From Leucobacter massiliensis (lineage in GTDB: Bacteria; Actinomycetota; Actinomycetes; Actinomycetales; Microbacteriaceae): 64,000 bases of DNA. Below the pieces are notes generated by a model, which was given only the letters and a program-made list of their open reading frames with translations, was not told where the DNA came from and searched no databases. This document shows positions 1 to 7,573 of the stretch, one piece after another. Position 1 is the first letter of the stretch; each line of letters begins with the position of its first letter. The stretch lies in NCBI RefSeq assembly GCF_002982315.1, contig NZ_MWZD01000019.1, positions 1-64,000 on the forward strand. The letters are read 5' to 3'. Both the position numbers and the translations under genes were made by a program.

Positions 1-3
1 TTG

Positions 4-50
4 AAAAAAAAAAAAAAGAAAAAAAAAAAAAAAAAAAAAAAAAGAAAAAA
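4..50. repeat. A-rich homopolymer tract at window edge
   Basis: Almost pure A over about 47 bases with two interrupting G residues, next to DNA of very high GC. It lies just 3-prime of where the TetR gene on the minus strand would terminate, so read on that strand it is a T-rich run. No stem was seen before it, so a terminator role is unproven. A contig-edge or low-complexity assembly artefact is equally possible. Confidence 0.6.
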
Positions 51-136
51 TGATGCGTCCTGAGGGTGTGGGTGTGCGAAGGAAGAGATGCGGTGCGCGG
101 GGAGCGATCCCGCGCCCGGAAGGGGCCGAAGCGGCC

Positions 137-240
137 GGGATCCCGAAGCTACCGGGGACCCTGAAGCCGCTCGGGATCCTGCGGCTGCTCGGGATCCTGC
201 TGCTGCTCGGGATCCTGAGCCCGGCCGGGATCCTGCGGCG
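137..240. repeat. Imperfect 18-bp tandem repeat coding DPE motifs
   Basis: Units containing CGGGATCCTG recur about every 18 bases. On the minus strand they encode the C-terminal tail of the TetR protein as repeats of the type QDPEQ/QDPER. Such in-frame tandem repeats usually arise by slippage and change tail length without a frameshift. Confidence 0.7.
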
Positions 241-859
241 GATCGCCGGCCGTCGGCCACGGGGGGCCGGGGACGCTGCCGGGGTCGCCGGGGTCGCCGT
301 CGAGCGGCATCGCGGCCAGGGCGCGCAGGGCCGCCGCGATCTCGTGGTGGGGGAGCGGATGCTCGTGCAGCCCGGCGTGCACGGTGACGCCGTCGATGTA
401 GGCGGCGATCGCGACCGCCCGGGCGGGGCCGATGTGCGGGGAGAGCATCTCGATGAGGCGGTCGCTCCAGCGCAGGGCGAGCGGGCGGAGGCGCGCGTCG
501 GTGACGCCGGTGGTCATCAGCGCGATGTCCGCCTGCACCACCCGGGTCTCGTGCAGGTAGCCGAGCAGATCGCGGGTGGCGCGATCCGGGTCGGCGATGA
601 GGTCGCGCAGGTGGGGCTCCATGGCCGCGAGCTCCTCGTCGATCTCGTCCGAGAGCTGCTGCAGGGCCGCCTCGCGCAGCGCGTCGATGGAGGCGAAGTG
701 CTGGGTGGTCGAGCCGAGGGGGACGCCGGCGCGGGCGGCGATGGCGCGGTGGGTGAGGGCGGCGACGCCGTCCTCGACGATGAGCTCGGCGGCGGCGGCG
801 AGGATCTCGCGGCGGCGCGCCTCGGGGTCGCGGCGGCGGGGGGTGGCTGGTGTCGTCAC
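149..859 (-). CDS. TetR/AcrR-family transcriptional regulator
   Basis: Predicted one-component repressor of about 236 residues. The N-terminal helix-turn-helix is clear (RRREILAAAAELIVEDG, then LTHRAIAARAGVPLGSTTQHF), followed by a ligand-binding helical domain. A TetR C-terminal domain precedes a low-complexity tail of Asp-Pro-Glu repeats that is not part of the family fold. I chose the GTG at 859 because GGGAGG lies five bases upstream; an in-frame ATG at 916 has no such site and would overlap the operator. It is divergent from the RraA-like gene, with the palindromic operator at 917-938 between them, so autoregulation plus control of that neighbour is likely. The inducer is unknown. Confidence 0.85.
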   Translation of the reverse strand: MTTPATPRRRDPEARRREILAAAAELIVEDGVAALTHRAIAARAGVPLGSTTQHFASIDALREAALQQLSDEIDEELAAMEPHLRDLIADPDRATRDLLGYLHETRVVQADIALMTTGVTDARLRPLALRWSDRLIEMLSPHIGPARAVAIAAYIDGVTVHAGLHEHPLPHHEIAAALRALAAMPLDGDPGDPGSVPGPPWPTAGDPPQDPGRAQDPEQQQDPEQPQDPERLQGPR

Positions 860-916
860 GGTGGCCTCCCGGGTGCGCCTGAGCGGCCGCGCGGGACGGC
901 AGCCATTAGTGGACAT

Positions 917-938
917 ATGTACATGTACATTTGTACAT
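917..938. promoter_or_regulatory. Overlapping palindromes, probable TetR operator
   Basis: ATGTACATGTACAT (917-930) is a perfect palindrome. It overlaps ATGTACATTTGTACAT (923-938), which is palindromic around a 2-bp centre. The pair sits in the divergent intergenic region between the TetR gene and the rraA-like gene, the usual position for a TetR-family operator. Assignment to this regulator is by position. Confidence 0.65.
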
Positions 939-1056
939 TAATGTGCGTCGCGCGGCAACTTTGCGCCGCGTGGCGTCGGCTGTCACGTTTGTCGGTGCTT
1001 GCGGGTAGCGTGGGTCACATCCGGCCTCCCGGCCCGGAACCGAGGGGAGAACCACC

Positions 1057-1527
1057 ATGTCGCAGATCAGCACTGCCGACCTGTACGACGAGCGGGGCCA
1101 TGAGCTGCACTCGGTGTCGCTCCAGTTCCAGAACATCGGCGGCATGAGCGGATTCGCGGGCTCGGTCCGCACGGTCCGCTGCTTCCGCGACAACGCACTG
1201 CTCAAGGAAGTGCTCAGCGGGCCTGGCGAGGGTTCCGTGCTCGTCATCGACGGCGGCGGCTCGCTGGAGTCGGCGCTCGTGGGCGACGTGATCGCGAGCC
1301 TCGCCGTCGACAACGGCTGGGCGGGGCTCATCGTCCACGGCGCGATCCGCGACCGCGTGGCGATCGGCACCCTGCCCTTCGGGGTGAAGGCGCTCGGCTC
1401 CAACCCCGCCAAGTCGGGCAAGACCGGCGAGGGCGAGCTCGACGTGCCCGTGGAGATCGGCGGCGTGACCTTCCGGCCCGGCGCGCTCGTGTGGTGCGAC
1501 GAGGACGGGATCCTCGTCGAGGCGTGA
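1057..1527 (+). CDS. rraA: RraA-family protein (HMG/CHA aldolase fold)
   Basis: A 156-residue protein of the RraA fold, close to the usual family length of about 160. Recognisable segments are [15 protein letters not shown], the loop [11 protein letters not shown] and [11 protein letters not shown]. Family members inhibit RNase E in some bacteria, but many actinobacterial members are class II 4-hydroxy-4-methyl-2-oxoglutarate/oxaloacetate aldolases. The glycine-rich loop and GAIRD arginine match the metal and substrate site of the aldolases, so an enzymatic role is possible. The start has a GGGGAG site upstream. It is divergent from the TetR gene. Confidence 0.85.
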   Translation: MSQISTADLYDERGHELHSVSLQFQNIGGMSGFAGSVRTVRCFRDNALLKEVLSGPGEGSVLVIDGGGSLESALVGDVIASLAVDNGWAGLIVHGAIRDRVAIGTLPFGVKALGSNPAKSGKTGEGELDVPVEIGGVTFRPGALVWCDEDGILVEA

Positions 1528-1610
1528 CCGCCGCGGGGGTCTGAGGGGGTTCCGGGCGTCACTTTTCTGGGGTCGCCCCCCGGGTGTTTTGGGCTGCCTG
1601 GGCCTGGGCT

Positions 1611-2504
1611 TCAGAGCTCGGGGAGGATCCGCAGCAGATGCTGCACGCCGCGGGTGCCCGCCCCGGCGGCCTGCACGCGCGAGCGCAGCTCCTCGTCGCT
1701 CGTCACCACCGTGACGACCCCGCCGAGCGCGGCGGCCACGGCGGCCTCGTCCACGATCGTGTCGTCCCCCAGGCCGGGGGCGTCGACCACGCGCACGTGC
1801 GCGCTGCCCGCGATCCCGCGCGCCACGCCCTCCACCACCATCACCCACTCCGGGTAGGCGCGATCCAGCCCTGGCACGCGCGTCTCCGGCAGGTCGAGGA
1901 AGCCGGCCCGGATCCCGTGCGGCTCGACCGCGAGCGCCTCCAGCCGGTCGCGCAGGCGCTCCGCCGCGCCGCGGCGATCCTTCCACCAGCCGTCCGGCAC
2001 GCTGCCCACCACGTTCGCCGCGTCGACGACGACCGTGGGAGGGGCGGAGAGCAGGGGGCGCAGCAGCGGCCAGTGCTCGGCGAAGGCGGGGTGCAGGGGG
2101 AGGGATGCGACGTCGGGCGCGGGCACCCAGGCGAGGGCGTGGCTCTCGGCGTCCGTGATCCGCGGCTCGAAGGGGGTGGCAACCGTCGCGATGAGCGTCG
2201 TGTAGGTCCAGCCGGTGCGGTCGAGCAGGTGGGTGTAGCGGGGGGTGACGGCCCCGTCGGGGATGCCCGCCTCCTCCTGCGACTCGCGGATCGCGCCGTC
2301 CACTGCGCTCTCGCCCTCGTGGCGGGCCCCGCCCGGGATCCCCCAGGTGTCGCCGTGGTCGCTCCACGTGGCGCGGTGCTGCAGCAGGACGGCGCCCAGT
2401 GCCGTGTCGTAGGCGAGCAGCCCCGCCGCCCCGAAACGCCCCCAGTACCGGCCCCCATCGGCCGCGGTCACCCAGGCGTCGCCGGGATCTCGAAGCTCGC
2501 TCAT
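1611..2504 (-). CDS. NUDIX hydrolase fused to PIN/NYN-like domain
   Basis: A 297-residue two-domain protein. Residues about 20-140 form a NUDIX domain; the NUDIX box runs from G59 to I81 (GARHEG, then RESQEEAG) with the expected RE and EE catalytic glutamates, predicting hydrolysis of a nucleoside diphosphate-X substrate. From about residue 155 a second domain starts with VVVDAANVVG and ends with VVTSDEELRSRV. That spacing of early and late aspartates is typical of the NYN/PIN-like nuclease fold. The start is ATG 2504, with no longer start needed. The substrate is unknown, and nuclease activity of the second domain is inferred. Confidence 0.8.
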   Translation of the reverse strand: MSELRDPGDAWVTAADGGRYWGRFGAAGLLAYDTALGAVLLQHRATWSDHGDTWGIPGGARHEGESAVDGAIRESQEEAGIPDGAVTPRYTHLLDRTGWTYTTLIATVATPFEPRITDAESHALAWVPAPDVASLPLHPAFAEHWPLLRPLLSAPPTVVVDAANVVGSVPDGWWKDRRGAAERLRDRLEALAVEPHGIRAGFLDLPETRVPGLDRAYPEWVMVVEGVARGIAGSAHVRVVDAPGLGDDTIVDEAAVAAALGGVVTVVTSDEELRSRVQAAGAGTRGVQHLLRILPEL

Positions 2505-2610
2505 GGATTCAGCGTATCGGGGAGCGGCCGGGCGTGGGCGGGATCTTGCGCGGGGTGACGGGAGCGCGCCACGCCTTTCGTTCCCCGGGCGATGGGGTGA
2601 GAATGGGGGT

Positions 2611-3048
2611 ATGAGCGAGAACGAGAAGCCGAACGAGGTGCTGTCGGAGCAGGAGTGCTGGGAGCGCCTGAAGACGCAGGCAGTCGGCCGCCTGGTGACG
2701 CGCGTGGGCGAGGTGATCGACATCGTGCCGATCAACTACGTCGTCGACGGGCGCTCGATCGTGTTCCGCACCGCGGCGGGCAGCAAGCTCGTCGAGCTGA
2801 CCATCAACAGCTCCGTGCTGTTCGAGGTCGACGAGATCGGGGAGGACGCGGCCTGGAGCGTGGTCGTCCGCGGCAACGCCCGGGCGCTGGAGCACTCCGA
2901 CGAGGTCCTGGCCGCCTCGCAGCTGCCGCTGCGCCCCTACCTCCCCACCTACAAGCCCACCTTCGTCCGCATCGACGTCGACGAGGTCACCGGCCGCGAC
3001 TACCGCTACGGCGAGGAAGCGCCGCTGGAGGACCACCAGGAGGGGTGA
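2611..3048 (+). CDS. Pyridoxamine 5'-phosphate oxidase-fold protein
   Basis: A 145-residue single-domain protein of the PPOX split-barrel family. The pattern is typical: CWERLKTQAVGRLVTRVGEVIDIVPINYVVDG, then IVFRTAAGSKL, then WSVVVRGNARAL. Related actinobacterial proteins bind F420, FMN or heme. Which cofactor binds here cannot be told from sequence, and it is unlikely to be true PdxH because it is far too short. The ATG at 2611 follows a GA-rich stretch. It is divergent from the NUDIX gene. Confidence 0.85.
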   Translation: MSENEKPNEVLSEQECWERLKTQAVGRLVTRVGEVIDIVPINYVVDGRSIVFRTAAGSKLVELTINSSVLFEVDEIGEDAAWSVVVRGNARALEHSDEVLAASQLPLRPYLPTYKPTFVRIDVDEVTGRDYRYGEEAPLEDHQEG

Positions 3049-3515
3049 GGCTTGGGTTGGTCGGGCGGGGTCTGGCGGGGTCGCCTGGCTCTGGCCGGCT
3101 TCGGCGTCGGGCGCTAGCTTCCCGTGCCGACACGGCGCTGAAGCCCGGTGCTGGCTCCCTTCCTCGTCCCTCCCTCCGGTGCTGGTACGGGCGTTGGTGG
3201 TTCGTGCCGGTTCCCGGCTGTGAGCCCGGTTCCTATTGCGACCCCGGGCCAGCTCTTCACCGCACAGTCGTGCGCGCGCCTCAGTTGTGAGTAGACGCGG
3301 GCTCCGACAGCGCCACGGGTCCAGGTGCTGTCCCGGGCTCTTTCCCGGCTCCGTCCGCGCGCTCTCACCACAGTTTTCGCGAGTTATGAGATCGGCTCTC
3401 CGCGCTGACTCGCGTCCGTCTGTGCGCGTCCTCACCCAGGCTTCCGGCGGTGGTCATTTTCGCTCCCCGAGTATGGGTAAGATAGAGGGGTTGCTTCGCA
3501 AAGGCGTGGTGGCAA
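3049..3515. other. Gene-free stretch before the tRNA locus
   Basis: No convincing reading frame on either strand: the possible frames have poor composition, no ribosome-binding sites and no recognisable motifs. A TAAGAT hexamer at about 3478-3483 could be the -10 element of a promoter for the tRNA locus, but the -35 is weak. Confidence 0.4.
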
Positions 3516-3751
<236 letters not shown>

Positions 3752-3756
3752 CAGAA

Positions 3757-3791
3757 AAGCCCAGGTGAGAGCAGGTTTCTCACCTGGGCTT
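3757..3791 (+). terminator. Rho-independent-type terminator after tRNA-Pro
   Basis: A 14-bp stem, AAGCCCAGGTGAGA (3757-3770) with TCTCACCTGGGCTT (3778-3791), and a 7-base loop. It is followed by a loosely T-rich run and sits six bases after the tRNA. Confidence 0.8.
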
Positions 3792-3942
3792 CGTCGTTTC
3801 TGTTGTCCTTTTCGGAGGGGTTTATGGAAGCACCCGGCCGCGGGTGCTGATGCCTTCCGGGATGCCTCGATTGCGGCTCTTGCGACGAGCCGGGACCTGG
3901 CCGGGACCTGGGGCCCGTTTTGGGCCGCGATCGGCAGCCTTT

Positions 3943-5166
3943 TCATCGCCGAGGTGCCGTCGCCCGACTGGACGCTGCGGGGCTCTCACGATCGGGATTC
4001 TCGTGTCCGTCGAGGAACGCGTTGGCGCGTGCGGCAGCGTCGGTGAGGTGCCTGGTGTCGGGGTGGAGGTACCCGCGGGTCGTCTCGATCGATTTGTGGC
4101 CGAGGATGCCTTGGAGGACGTGGAGCGGGATGCCTGCGTCGGCGAGCCAGGTCGCTCCGGTGTGGCGGAGCCCGTGCCGGGTGAGGCTGGGGAGCTCGAG
4201 CTCGGTGACGAGCTGGTCCCACTTCGTCGCATCCCGCACCGATGCTGTGGTGAGCACGCCCCCGCGAGGACCAGTCAGTAGCCGCTCGTCGGGTTCACGG
4301 TCGTGCGTGAGGCGTTCCAGCACGGGAGCGAGGGCTTGCAGGATAGGGACGTGGCGGATGTCTCGGCCTTTGGTTTGTTTGGTGACGAGGCCGCCTGCGC
4401 CGGGGTAGGTTTGGCGGCGGATCGTGACGATGCGTTGATCCCAGTCGATGTCGCCGACTTGGAGGCCTGAGATCTCGGAGCCTCGCGCGGCGAGGAGAGC
4501 GCCGAGCATCACGAAATCGGAGTAGCTCTGATGCACCTCCCCACACCGATCCGCCAGAGTCGTGAGGGTCGCGAGGTCTTTGAGTGCGTGCACGCGTGGC
4601 GAGAAGTCGTTCTCTTTGAGGTTGAGGGCCGATTTACCGAGAGAGCGCCGGGAGCGGTTGCGGGCGGGATTGCTGGGCAGGAGATCGTCGCGGACGGCTT
4701 CATCGAGAACGCGGACGAGGGGTGCGATGGTGTTCTTTATCGTTGACGCGGAGTGCTGGGTCTCCCACTGGTCGATGGTGCGGTCGATCATCCCGGCCGT
4801 GATCTGGGACAACGGTAAATGCCCCAGCGCGGGGAGCACGCGGAGGCGGAGGCCGAGTTTGTAGCCGTCGACGGTGGAGGTGGGGTCAAGGCCACGCTGC
4901 CACCGGTCTCCGATCATGTCGACGTAGTCGGAGAGCAGGATACGTTTATCGATCCCGAGCTCGGCGGAGGCTTGTAGGTACTGGAAGAACTCGTCGGCTG
5001 CTTCCTCGTCGGGGACGACGAGTGCGCGGGTGACGCGTTTGCGGGTGTGTGGGTCGATCCAGCGGGCACGGGCGCGGATTCCGGAGGTGCGGTGTTCAAG
5101 ATCGGTGGTGACTTTCACCCCGATGGGTGGCACCGGGAGTGGGGCGGTGGGTTCAGGCGTGCTCAT
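3943..5166 (-). CDS. int: Tyrosine recombinase, ICE integrase
   Basis: A 407-residue tyrosine integrase predicted to catalyse site-specific integration and excision at the adjacent tRNA-Pro. An N-terminal AP2-like arm-binding region is followed by a SAM-like core-binding domain (about 75-170) and the catalytic domain. The visible catalytic set is R228 (LAARGSEISG), H331 and R334 (RHGLRHTG), H357 (LGHKS) and Y366 (TRGYLHP). It reads toward the tRNA, as is normal for tRNA-targeting integrases. Its start overlaps the end of the excisionase gene by 14 bases, implying co-expression. Confidence 0.95.
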   Translation of the reverse strand: MSTPEPTAPLPVPPIGVKVTTDLEHRTSGIRARARWIDPHTRKRVTRALVVPDEEAADEFFQYLQASAELGIDKRILLSDYVDMIGDRWQRGLDPTSTVDGYKLGLRLRVLPALGHLPLSQITAGMIDRTIDQWETQHSASTIKNTIAPLVRVLDEAVRDDLLPSNPARNRSRRSLGKSALNLKENDFSPRVHALKDLATLTTLADRCGEVHQSYSDFVMLGALLAARGSEISGLQVGDIDWDQRIVTIRRQTYPGAGGLVTKQTKGRDIRHVPILQALAPVLERLTHDREPDERLLTGPRGGVLTTASVRDATKWDQLVTELELPSLTRHGLRHTGATWLADAGIPLHVLQGILGHKSIETTRGYLHPDTRHLTDAAARANAFLDGHENPDRESPAASSRATAPRR

Positions 5167-5362
5167 CGGTATCGAGGGAGGTGAGCCATTGTTCGACCTG
5201 TTCGATGCGGTACCTCGTCACGCCGCCGATTCGGATGAACGGCGGCCCCTTCTTTTCCGCCCGCCACCTCGACAGTGTCGATTCCGATACCCGCAGGAAC
5301 GCCGCGATCTCGCGGCTGTCCCGCAGCGGTGAAACAAGGACGTCGCTGGTTTGCTCGGTCAT
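5153..5362 (-). CDS. xis: Excisionase-type helix-turn-helix protein
   Basis: A 69-residue protein with a single MerR-like winged helix: DSREIAAFLRVSESTLSRWRAE, then GGVTRYRIEQVEQWL. This is the layout of recombination directionality factors (HTH_17/AlpA type). It immediately precedes and overlaps the integrase, and its own ATG overlaps the stop of the gene upstream (ATGA). It probably biases the integrase toward excision and may also regulate the operon. Confidence 0.85.
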   Translation of the reverse strand: MTEQTSDVLVSPLRDSREIAAFLRVSESTLSRWRAEKKGPPFIRIGGVTRYRIEQVEQWLTSLDTDEHA

Positions 5363-6006
5363 GACTGTTCACTCCAATCGATGTTGACGATCTCCCGGAT
5401 CGTCGCGTCCTGTTCCGCAGTCCGCGCCTTGACCTGTTCTTCGACGAACGCCAGGAAATCCTTCGTCCGCTCAGTCACCGGTGCCTCTGCCGTGGAGGGT
5501 TCGGTCCAGCCGTCTGCTTCGCCTCCCGGCCACACGGTGATGCGGGTGGGGCGGTCACGGTCCAGGCGTGTCCCGGAGATCGTGACCCAGTCGCGGAGGC
5601 GTTCGCGGGCGACCTGGAAGTCGTGGTGCCAGGCGAGGGCCTGGTTGCCTTTGGCTTGTGGGTCGAAGCAGAACAGCCAGTGCTGCTTCAGGGCTGAAAG
5701 TTCCCAGAGGAGTTCCGGGTGGCGGTGCCACATCGGAGGGACCACCTGCGCGGGAAGGCCGTAGGTGTGGCGGAGCCAGTCCACCCATCCGTTGAGTTCG
5801 AGGAGTTCATGTTCGAGGTCACTGGGTGGGAGGGCGCGCCAGTTGATCGGGCGCGGCACCTGCCCCAGCGCCGCCGCGAGATCACTGGCGTAGGCCTGTT
5901 TCGCGAACTCGCGCGTCTTCTTCTCCACACCGGGCGGGAGGTCGCCGAAATCCGTGCCGTCGACGTCCGGCTCTGGCACACCTTGGGGTGGCTGCTCACT
6001 GTTCAT
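5359..6006 (-). CDS. Conserved hypothetical ICE protein
   Basis: A 215-residue acidic protein with many Trp residues in the middle (WVDWLRHTYG, MWHRHPELLW, QHWLFCFDP). No membrane segment, signal or catalytic motif is apparent. It heads the short operon running into xis and int, with an ATGA overlap to xis, so it may act in excision or its control; that is positional inference only. I chose ATG 6006 because the N-terminal extension beyond it reads poorly. Confidence 0.65.
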   Translation of the reverse strand: MNSEQPPQGVPEPDVDGTDFGDLPPGVEKKTREFAKQAYASDLAAALGQVPRPINWRALPPSDLEHELLELNGWVDWLRHTYGLPAQVVPPMWHRHPELLWELSALKQHWLFCFDPQAKGNQALAWHHDFQVARERLRDWVTISGTRLDRDRPTRITVWPGGEADGWTEPSTAEAPVTERTKDFLAFVEEQVKARTAEQDATIREIVNIDWSEQS

Positions 6007-6126
6007 CACATGCTCCTGAGTGAGAGACGCGCCGCTGCGGCGGCGCGAGAACGAAGAGGGGCGGGTGCGGCGACCTGGCGGAGGTGTGAGGATGGCCGCC
6101 GCACCCGGCTGGCATCGCCGCACCCG

Positions 6127-6618
6127 TCAGCGGGCGATGGCCTCGCGCTCCACCGAGCCCGTACCGGTCGCGACGGGTGGTTCAGGGGCCAGGTCTGCTT
6201 CACGCTGAGCGAGCTGCTGCTGTACCCGCTCCCGGCTAGGAGCTTCGCGCTGCGGTGTCTCGCGTTCGGGTGCGCCGCGGTCGACGGTGTAGCGGGTGAT
6301 GTTGTTGTCGTGGCCGATCCGGGAAGCGACGAACTGCTCCCGCTCCACGCCGTCGTCGCCGGTGTAGGTGCGGGTTTCGCCTTCGGCGATGAAGTTGTCG
6401 CCCTTGCGGAACTGCTCGTGCGCGAGCTCGGCGGACTTGCGGAACATCACCAGGTCGGTGAACTCCGGGTCGAGCTGGGTGAACGTGCCGTCCTGTTCGA
6501 ACCGGGCCTGCGGCTGCCCGACGCGCATGTAGACGCGTGCGTCGCCGTTACTGGTGAACGTCAGCTCCGGATCGGTGGCGACGAACCCTGCGAGGGACTG
6601 TTTGGTGCGGATGCTCAT
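6127..6618 (-). CDS. ssb: Single-stranded DNA-binding protein (element-borne)
   Basis: A 163-residue OB-fold protein: SIRTKQSLAGFVATDPELTFTS, then DLVMFRKSAELA and FRKGDNFIAEGETRTYTGDDGVERE. A disordered Arg/Glu-rich tail follows. It lacks the acidic DDIPF-like tip of chromosomal SSBs, which is common in plasmid and ICE versions. The likely role is coating single-stranded DNA during conjugal transfer or post-transfer replication. Its leader carries the shared AGGTGCG box and a hairpin. Confidence 0.85.
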   Translation of the reverse strand: MSIRTKQSLAGFVATDPELTFTSNGDARVYMRVGQPQARFEQDGTFTQLDPEFTDLVMFRKSAELAHEQFRKGDNFIAEGETRTYTGDDGVEREQFVASRIGHDNNITRYTVDRGAPERETPQREAPSRERVQQQLAQREADLAPEPPVATGTGSVEREAIAR

Positions 6619-6641
6619 CAGTGGGTACTCCTATCGGTTCA

Positions 6642-6680
6642 CCCCTGCACAGGACATGAGGGGGCTACGAGATAGGTGCG
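6642..6680 (-). promoter_or_regulatory. Shared leader element upstream of ssb
   Basis: Read on the minus strand, the box CGCACCT (6674-6680) comes first, then a hairpin with stem CCCCT/AGGGG (6642-6663), then the AGGAGT ribosome-binding site and the ATG at 6618. This is one of eleven leaders in the element with the same order. Confidence 0.6.
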
Positions 6681-6688
6681 GGCCGTGA

Positions 6689-6734
6689 TCGTGGCGACTG
6701 GACACCACGACTTTAGGATTGATAATGTAGTTGC
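6689..6734 (+). promoter_or_regulatory. Probable promoter of the 6735 operon
   Basis: A -10-like GATAAT at 6721-6726 lies nine bases before the ATG at 6735, so the transcript is probably leaderless or nearly so. An inverted repeat CGTGG-N9-CCACG at about 6690-6708 overlaps the expected -35 region and could be an operator. No ribosome-binding site is seen. Confidence 0.45.
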
Positions 6735-7160
6735 ATGAGTGAAAACAAGTTCTCTGTTGAAGATGCAACTCGTCTAGTCGCCGTGGGTGCGAAGGCTGCG
6801 CAGGATGCGCGGCGAGCCACGCGATGGTTCCGTGTCTTCGTGGTCATGCAGGCCGCGTATGCGCTGGCCTTTACGCTTTCGCTTGACATTGCCAAGGTGA
6901 ACTATTGGAAGGCGTTCGCGCCGTTCATGCTCGTCACGCTCTGTATTTGGATGATCGCGTTCCGATATCGAGAGTCGATCCCGCGCCACGGCTTGCGGAA
7001 TATGGGCATCGCGGTGGCGACTTGGTTCGCGCTTTACACCCTCATGCTTGACCCTGCGCTGCAATTGTTTGGCCTGTCTTCGCCGTGGTGGTGGGTGCTC
7101 GCCGGAATTGTTTCGATCACGCCGATTCTGGCGTGCCTGTTCGCGAGCTCACGCCGATGA
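6735..7160 (+). CDS. Small multi-pass membrane protein
   Basis: A 141-residue protein with four hydrophobic segments at about 30-50, 57-75, 87-107 and 117-136, and an N-terminal soluble stretch of charged residues. No catalytic motif is recognised. It is the first gene of a four-gene operon within the ICE, and its stop overlaps the start of the regulator (ATGA). It resembles regulator-linked membrane proteins of unknown function. Confidence 0.65.
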   Translation: MSENKFSVEDATRLVAVGAKAAQDARRATRWFRVFVVMQAAYALAFTLSLDIAKVNYWKAFAPFMLVTLCIWMIAFRYRESIPRHGLRNMGIAVATWFALYTLMLDPALQLFGLSSPWWWVLAGIVSITPILACLFASSRR

Positions 7161-7573
7161 CCACACCCAATACGACGGGGGCTGGGCAGCCTGAGTCCAA
7201 GTCTGGGGGCCACCCGCGCAAAGAGCTTGACTCGCTGATCCACTCCCCGGTGAGGTTCTCGTTACTGGCCGCGCTGCGGAACCTGGAAGATGTTGACTTC
7301 AGGTTTCTCGCAAACCTCCTGGAGGTGAGCGACTCCACACTCTCGCAAACCATCACCGTGCTCGCAGATGCTGACCTGGTGACCGTGCGTAAAGAAACCG
7401 TGGGCAGACGCACGCGCACCTGGGTTGGCATCACAACGACCGGGCGTACCGCGTTCGAACAACACCTTGCCACGCTGCAGGCCATTGTCGACTCAGGTAT
7501 CCCAGGCTCCTCAGGCAATAAAGGCAACGGCGGACAAGCCGCCGCCTCTGGACAACCAGGAGAATCCCAATGA
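7157..7573 (+). CDS. Winged-helix transcriptional regulator (MarR/HTH_34-like)
   Basis: A 138-residue protein with a winged helix at about 20-105: LIHSPVRFSLLAALRNLEDVDF, LANLLEVSDSTLSQTITVL, then the wing ADLVTVRKETVGRRTRTWV. This matches the small PF13601-type family of transcriptional regulators. The tail is Gly-rich and disordered. Its ATG overlaps the preceding stop, and its own stop overlaps the next start, so it is translationally coupled on both sides and probably autoregulates the operon. Confidence 0.8.
   Translation: MTTPNTTGAGQPESKSGGHPRKELDSLIHSPVRFSLLAALRNLEDVDFRFLANLLEVSDSTLSQTITVLADADLVTVRKETVGRRTRTWVGITTTGRTAFEQHLATLQAIVDSGIPGSSGNKGNGGQAAASGQPGESQ

Noticed and set aside
50-1147. 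Long plus-strand frame over the TetR gene
   Set aside because: Antisense to a clear TetR family protein, composition dominated by Gly/Arg/Ala, and it would run through the operator and into rraA.
1015-2367. 450-codon minus frame across rraA and the NUDIX gene
   Set aside because: Shadow of two recognisable genes in high-GC DNA; no motif and no ribosome-binding site.
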